Below, piece after piece: positions 60,895-64,000 of a stretch of 64,000 nt of DNA (position 1 is its first letter; every line of letters begins with the position of its first letter). The notes beneath the pieces were generated by a model. The model did not search any database. It was not told the origin of the DNA and saw nothing but the letters and a program-made list of their open reading frames with translations. The translations under genes were made by a program, and so were the position numbers. This DNA is from Oscillospiraceae bacterium (GTDB lineage: Bacteria; Bacillota; Clostridia; Oscillospirales; CAG-382): positions 1 to 64,000 of the forward strand of contig SVRD01000002.1 of NCBI GenBank assembly GCA_015064955.1, in the 5' to 3' direction.

Positions 60895-62304
60895 TTATTT
60901 AATATCTCCGTTGTCAAAGCGGTCGCCGCATTCGGGACAGAATTTGGGAACTACGGTGTCGTCATCGGGCTCCCAACCGCAGTTACTGCACTTATATTTG
61001 GGTGCGGCTTCGGGCTTTTTTGCGCCGCAATCGGCACAGAATTTACCCTTGTTTACCGCGCCGCAAGCGCATTTCCAACTGTCGTCAGCCGGTTTTTTCG
61101 CGCCGCACTCGGTGCAGAAATTACCGCTCACTGTTGCGCCGCAAGCGCATTTCCAACCGCCGGCTGCCTCGGGCTCGGGCTTCTTTGCGCCGCATTCGGG
61201 GCAGAATTTGCCGCTCGCCGTTGCACCGCAAGCGCATTTCCAAGTGTTTGCCGCCGCCTGAGCTGCCTGCTGAGCCGCCTGCTGTTGCTGACCCATACCG
61301 TAAAACTGCTGAGCCGCATTGAATCCGCCGCCCATAGCGTTGCTTGCCATTCCCAAGCCCATAAAGCCGGTGAGCGCGCCCGCTTCGTTGGAAGCAGCCG
61401 CTTCCATAGCGTTTGCGCTGGCGGTGGTCATCCTGCCCGCCATCATATAAGCGTTGCTGCCGTAGGACATAGATTCTTCCATTTCGTTGATCTTCTGCAT
61501 ATCCTCTGCAGTCAGCGTAATGGGATTGAGGGCGATATTTTCAACGCTGATACCGCGCTCGTCGTTCCAGTCGGTCTTCAGTGCGTCGTTCATCGCGCCC
61601 TTGAGTTCTCTTGCCTTTGCGGGAAGCTGATCGGGACGCAAGCCAAGCTCGGAAAGCGCGCCCAATGCAGGCTGGAGTGCGTCGATGAACTCGGTCTTGA
61701 GCTGCTCGTCGATCATATCTCTTGTGAATTGATCCGCTACGTTGCCGCAAAGTCTGGTATAGAACAAAAGCGGGTTGGAGATAATATAGGAATAGATACC
61801 GTTGCATCTTACCTGAACGGTTCTCGACATATTGATCTCTTTGTTGACAACTCTGAACATTATCGGGTTCGGAGTGCCGAATTTATTGTTGAGAATTTCC
61901 TTGGTGTTGAAATAGTAAACGCGCTGATCCTTGCCGGTGTCGCCGCCGAAGGTGAAACGCTTACCGATAGTCTTGAAGGTGTCGATAATGCTCTTGCCGA
62001 GCTTGCCGGAGAAAAGGCTGGGCTCGGTCGAGGAGTCGTAAACAAATTCGCCGGGCTCTGCACAAAATTCAACAACCTTGCCCTGCTCGACGATAAGCAT
62101 ACACTGTCCGTCCGCAACCGCGATAACAGAGCCGTTCGAGATGATATTGTCCTCGCCCTTGGTGTTCGAGGATCTCGAGGAAGTGCGCTTGCTGCCCTTC
62201 TTCATAAGTACGTTGTTGTCCAAAGCGTCACAATAGAAAAACTCCTTCCACTGATCAGCCAAGGTGCCGCCAATCGCGCCGCCGATTGCTTTTATAAGTC
62301 CCAT
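60895..62304 (-). CDS. SPFH-domain protein with four C-terminal zinc ribbons (YdjI-like)
   Basis: A 469-residue protein that starts M-G-L-I-K-A-I-G-G-A-I-G-G-T-L, as in YdjI-like proteins. An SPFH/band-7 domain spans about 25-270, a Gln/Ala-rich linker follows, and then three near-identical ribbons (W-K-C-A-C-G-A, F-C-x-E-C-G-A-K-K-P) plus one divergent ribbon (C-S-N-C, C-P-E-C). SPFH proteins organise membrane patches. The repeated ribbons look like recent tandem duplication. Confidence 0.85.
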   Translation of the reverse strand: MGLIKAIGGAIGGTLADQWKEFFYCDALDNNVLMKKGSKRTSSRSSNTKGEDNIISNGSVIAVADGQCMLIVEQGKVVEFCAEPGEFVYDSSTEPSLFSGKLGKSIIDTFKTIGKRFTFGGDTGKDQRVYYFNTKEILNNKFGTPNPIMFRVVNKEINMSRTVQVRCNGIYSYIISNPLLFYTRLCGNVADQFTRDMIDEQLKTEFIDALQPALGALSELGLRPDQLPAKARELKGAMNDALKTDWNDERGISVENIALNPITLTAEDMQKINEMEESMSYGSNAYMMAGRMTTASANAMEAAASNEAGALTGFMGLGMASNAMGGGFNAAQQFYGMGQQQQAAQQAAQAAANTWKCACGATASGKFCPECGAKKPEPEAAGGWKCACGATVSGNFCTECGAKKPADDSWKCACGAVNKGKFCADCGAKKPEAAPKYKCSNCGWEPDDDTVVPKFCPECGDRFDNGDIK

Positions 62305-62387
62305 AGTCATGTCCCTTTCGTAAATCTATATTTACAAGCACTCCTCATTCGATTCACAAATGAAGCGCGATTGCATTTTACAATAGT

Positions 62388-62415
62388 ATTATAACATATT
62401 TTTTCAGCAAATCAA
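62388..62415 (-). promoter_or_regulatory. Promoter of the SPFH-zinc ribbon-TPM operon
   Basis: On the minus strand TTGATT (62415-62410), 16-bp spacer, TATAAT (62393-62388). The rest of the gap, 62416-62565, is T- and C-rich and holds nothing that I recognise. Confidence 0.6.
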
Positions 62416-62565
62416 TGCGTTTCGCTGCCTTTTTTCAACCACTTGGCACGTTTTTTGCCGAATTTTGCGGTTTTTTTGCCAAAAATCCGCCGCCGTGTGA
62501 AAAATTTCCCGCTTTGCCCACCGTGAACAAAGCCTCTGCTGCCGCCGATTTTTTTCAAAAAGGTA

Positions 62566-62594
62566 TTGATTTTTACAAATATATATGATAGAAT
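62566..62594 (+). promoter_or_regulatory. tRNA-Val promoter
   Basis: TTGATT (62566-62571), 17-bp spacer, TAGAAT (62589-62594), about 20 bases before the tRNA. Confidence 0.65.
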
Positions 62595-62615
62595 AGCCGA
62601 GCGACAAATGAATAT

Positions 62616-62692
62616 GTGGGTGTAGCTCAGTTGGTTAGAGCACTTGCTTGACATGCAAGGGGTCGTTGGTTCAAGTCCATTCATCCACACCA
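62616..62692 (+). tRNA. tRNA-Val (anticodon GAC)
   Basis: The 77-base cloverleaf has acceptor GTGGGTG/CATCCAC, a D arm GCTC...GAGC, and anticodon stem CTTGC/GCAAG with loop TTGACAT. The T arm (GTTGG, TTCAAGT, CCATT) has one mismatched and one wobble pair. CCA is encoded. It should read GTC and GTT. Confidence 0.95.
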
Positions 62693-62693
62693 G

Positions 62694-62722
62694 AAAAAAC
62701 CTTGTCTATGACAAGGTTTTTT
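62694..62722 (+). terminator. tRNA terminator
   Basis: AAAAAACCTTGTC and GACAAGGTTTTTT form a perfect stem around TAT. Confidence 0.9.
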
Positions 62723-62723
62723 C

Positions 62724-62901
62724 AGCTAAATCCACCCTTTCGGGTGGGCTAAATCGCCTTTGGCGGCTAAATTGCCCTTCGGGCAGCTATATTCACCTCG
62801 ACGGCGAGTTGGTGGATTTAATTTAGCTGTAAGCGTTAGCGCACAATTTAGCTATCGAGCGAAGCGGGATAATTTCGCTATTGCAGAGCAATAATTTAGC
62901 T
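62724..62901 (+). repeat. Array of small hairpins joined by GCTAAAT / ATTTAGC linkers
   Basis: Small stems follow each other: CCACCC/GGGTGG (62732-62747), CGCC/GGCG (62755-62765), TGCCC/GGGCA (62773-62785), CTCG/CGAG (62797-62808), a weak GCG/CGC, a loose ATC/GAT, and ATTGC/GCAAT (62880-62892). Left-half linkers are GCTAAAT (62748, 62766) or GCTATAT (62786). Right-half linkers are ATTTAGC (62822, 62847, 62895), their reverse complement. CAGCTAAATCCACC at the start can also pair with GGTGGATTTA...GCTG near 62811-62829, giving a branched fold. It lies in the leader of the four-helix-bundle gene. Confidence 0.8.
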
Positions 62902-62919
62902 AAAAGAAAGGTTTTAGAT

Positions 62920-63279
62920 ATGGCAGAAAGCATAATGCTCGACAAGGCAAAGGATTTTGCTGTTGAAATAGTAAACCTTTGCCGTAATATAAAAGAAACA
63001 AAACGTGAAAGCGTTTTGACAAACCAACTTTTGCGTTCGGGAACTTCTATCGGTGCAAACATACATGAGTCAAAGTATGGTCACGGTACAGCAGATTTTA
63101 TCGCAAAAATGCAAATAGCGCTAAAAGAATGTTATGAATCTGAATATTGGCTCGAACTTTTGAATCGCACGGGATATATCCCCGACGAGCAATATAAATC
63201 ACTTCAAAACACTTGCGGTTCTATCCGTAGAATGTTGATTTCTTCTATAAACACAACGAAAAGTAATGCGAATAAATAA
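62920..63279 (+). CDS. Four-helix-bundle protein (TIGR02436, S23/IVP family)
   Basis: A 119-residue all-helical protein with the family landmarks: an N-terminal helix, L-L-R-S-G-T-S-I-G-A-N-I-H-E-S, F-I-A-K-M-Q-I-A-L-K-E, then E-S-E-Y-W-L-E-L-L. Relatives are encoded in 23S rRNA intervening sequences or stand alone; the Avd protein of diversity-generating retroelements has the same fold and binds RNA. No reverse transcriptase is in the window. GAAAGG precedes the ATG. The hairpin array sits immediately upstream. Confidence 0.88.
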   Translation: MAESIMLDKAKDFAVEIVNLCRNIKETKRESVLTNQLLRSGTSIGANIHESKYGHGTADFIAKMQIALKECYESEYWLELLNRTGYIPDEQYKSLQNTCGSIRRMLISSINTTKSNANK

Positions 63280-63294
63280 CCTAAATAACAACAC

Positions 63295-63337
63295 AAAAAC
63301 CGATTTGACGTAAAAATCAAATCGGTTTCGTGCTTTT
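63295..63337. terminator. Bidirectional terminator
   Basis: AAACCGATTTGA pairs with TCAAATCGGTTT, with T-rich sequence on both sides. It is shared by the convergent genes. Confidence 0.8.
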
Positions 63338-63387
63338 TGTTTCTTTGTAGAATTCAATTTTCCAAAAGGCCAACAAATTCTGCAAAA

Positions 63388-64000
63388 CTATGTTTTATGA
63401 TCAATTTTTGGTACTCTTTTTATCTTGCGGCTAATCCTCGTTATGAATTTTTTTATTGAAAAGGAGATTTGCAAAATACCATAACGTAATTTATAATCAT
63501 AATATATTTTTTTCAAAAATGGACGCGAGTGGTTTTCGTATTTGATTCTGTATCGTAAGCACTCTACATTAAAGCGATATAGCGGCTCATATGTTTGAAT
63601 AGTTCCCCAGTGCAACCATATCCCCTTCTCCGTCATATCAGCCCAATCGGTTTTATATTTCAACCTATCGTGCAAAATATCCGCTTTCAAATATGTAAGA
63701 CATGGATACGCTGCCATCATATGCGGGACTTCATGTATAGCCTTCATGTTGTTCATCGGCATTGCAACGCCTAAAATACACTCGTCCTTAGATGCCGAGA
63801 ACGAATGAAAGCGAAGCTGAGAATAATTGTCCGACAATTCCTTGCAGTTTTGGTACATTTTATTGAGACTATCGCTTTTTCTAATAAAACAAACACCGGC
63901 ATGAACACGGGTTTTGTATTCCAAATTTTCGCCATATTTTCCGATATCTTCTACGTTATACCAAGTTCCGTATTTGCTGTGGCGATCGACATTGACACCT
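63388..64000 (-). CDS. Glycosyltransferase-like protein (partial, 5' end outside window)
   Basis: The frame is open to the window edge, adding R-H-S-K-Y-G-T-W-Y-N-V upstream of the internal start. About 203 residues are visible. H-A-G-V-C-F-I-R and D-E-C-I-L-G-V-A-M are placed as in GT8-like or nucleotide-sugar transferases, where a conserved Asp/His pair ends the active site. A basic C-terminus (K-K-I-Y-Y-D-Y-K-L-R-Y, R-K-I-K-R) could sit at the membrane. The assignment is tentative. Confidence 0.5.
   Translation of the reverse strand, partial: GVNVDRHSKYGTWYNVEDIGKYGENLEYKTRVHAGVCFIRKSDSLNKMYQNCKELSDNYSQLRFHSFSASKDECILGVAMPMNNMKAIHEVPHMMAAYPCLTYLKADILHDRLKYKTDWADMTEKGIWLHWGTIQTYEPLYRFNVECLRYRIKYENHSRPFLKKIYYDYKLRYGILQISFSIKKFITRISRKIKRVPKIDHKT

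Noticed and set aside
62724..62901. CRISPR array or ordinary attenuator
   Set aside because: Repeats are seven bases, spacers are self-complementary, and there is no cas gene or T run after the stems.
62724..63279. Diversity-generating retroelement
   Set aside because: The four-helix protein has the Avd fold, but there is no reverse transcriptase or template/variable repeat pair in the window.

Overview
The window reads as chromosomal DNA from a spore-forming, Gram-positive anaerobe of class Clostridia, probably a gut or rumen member of the Oscillospirales (Ruminococcaceae-like). The evidence is the sporulation and spore-lysis genes (spoIIE, spoIID, spoIIQ, a LysM-GH18 spore-cortex-type hydrolase), two secreted proteins ending in type I dockerins, the Firmicutes gene orders yebC / nadD-yqeK-rsfS / leuS and rny-ymdB-yajC, and sigma-A promoters with AGGAGG-type ribosome sites. 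The order-level placement is inference; the class is well supported.

Layout. (1) 1-3.8 kb: the end of an integrated element with convergent promoters, iterated operators, a Cro/C1-type regulator and a large serine recombinase. It abuts the decayed tail of an older recombinase, a truncated regulator and two further gene remnants. (2) 3.9-6.65 kb: three single-gene units (TauE/SafE exporter, DUF4304 protein, P-loop NTPase), each with nearly the same promoter and the same terminator hairpin. (3) 6.7-13.2 kb: a complete phosphate regulon on the minus strand, pstS-pstC-pstA-pstB-phoU-phoB-phoR, behind an iterated Pho box; a structured repeat lies between pstS and pstC. (4) 13.5-17.4 kb: a 168-bp MITE-like insertion, a 210-bp direct duplication flanking an XRE-RDD membrane-regulator gene, and a ybbE-namZ-like pair for cell-wall (MurNAc) recovery. 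(5) 17.4-24.5 kb: membrane and HD-domain proteins, a small phosphatase, a phosphoesterase, spoIIE with a Spo0A-type promoter, and the GH18 hydrolase.

(6) 24.6-32 kb: argS, yebC, nadD, yqeK, rsfS, leuS and a glycerophosphodiesterase (translation, NAD and ribosome-silencing housekeeping). (7) 32-43 kb, minus strand: a heterodimeric ABC exporter with its MarR regulator, an Mrp-type Fe-S carrier, a TIM-barrel epimerase, an M29 aminopeptidase, a 60-bp tandem repeat, yajC, ymdB and rny. (8) 43-47 kb: cysteine desulfurase-thiI (tRNA thiolation), pncC and an oxidoreductase. (9) 47-57 kb: secreted and sporulation proteins: a dockerin SGNH hydrolase, nadE, a secreted SpoIID/LytB protein, a dockerin-SH3 protein, and spoIID-spoIIQ. 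(10) 57-64 kb: an overlapping XRE-unknown-XRE operon, a ydjG/ydjH/ydjI-like set (zinc ribbon, TPM, SPFH), tRNA-Val(GAC), an array of small hairpins next to a four-helix-bundle gene, and a partial glycosyltransferase-like gene.

The most interesting material is non-coding. There is a dispersed structured repeat whose stems differ in sequence but keep pairing between copies (12.15-12.31, 41.03-41.27, 56.88-57.00 kb). There is a hairpin array with constant linkers before the four-helix-bundle gene (62.72-62.90 kb), and a two-copy hairpin repeat at 47.05-47.14 kb with the same behaviour. The promoter-gene-terminator units at 3.9-6.65 kb look like a modular insertion hot spot beside the recombinase. 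All calls rest on reading the sequence; no database search was run.
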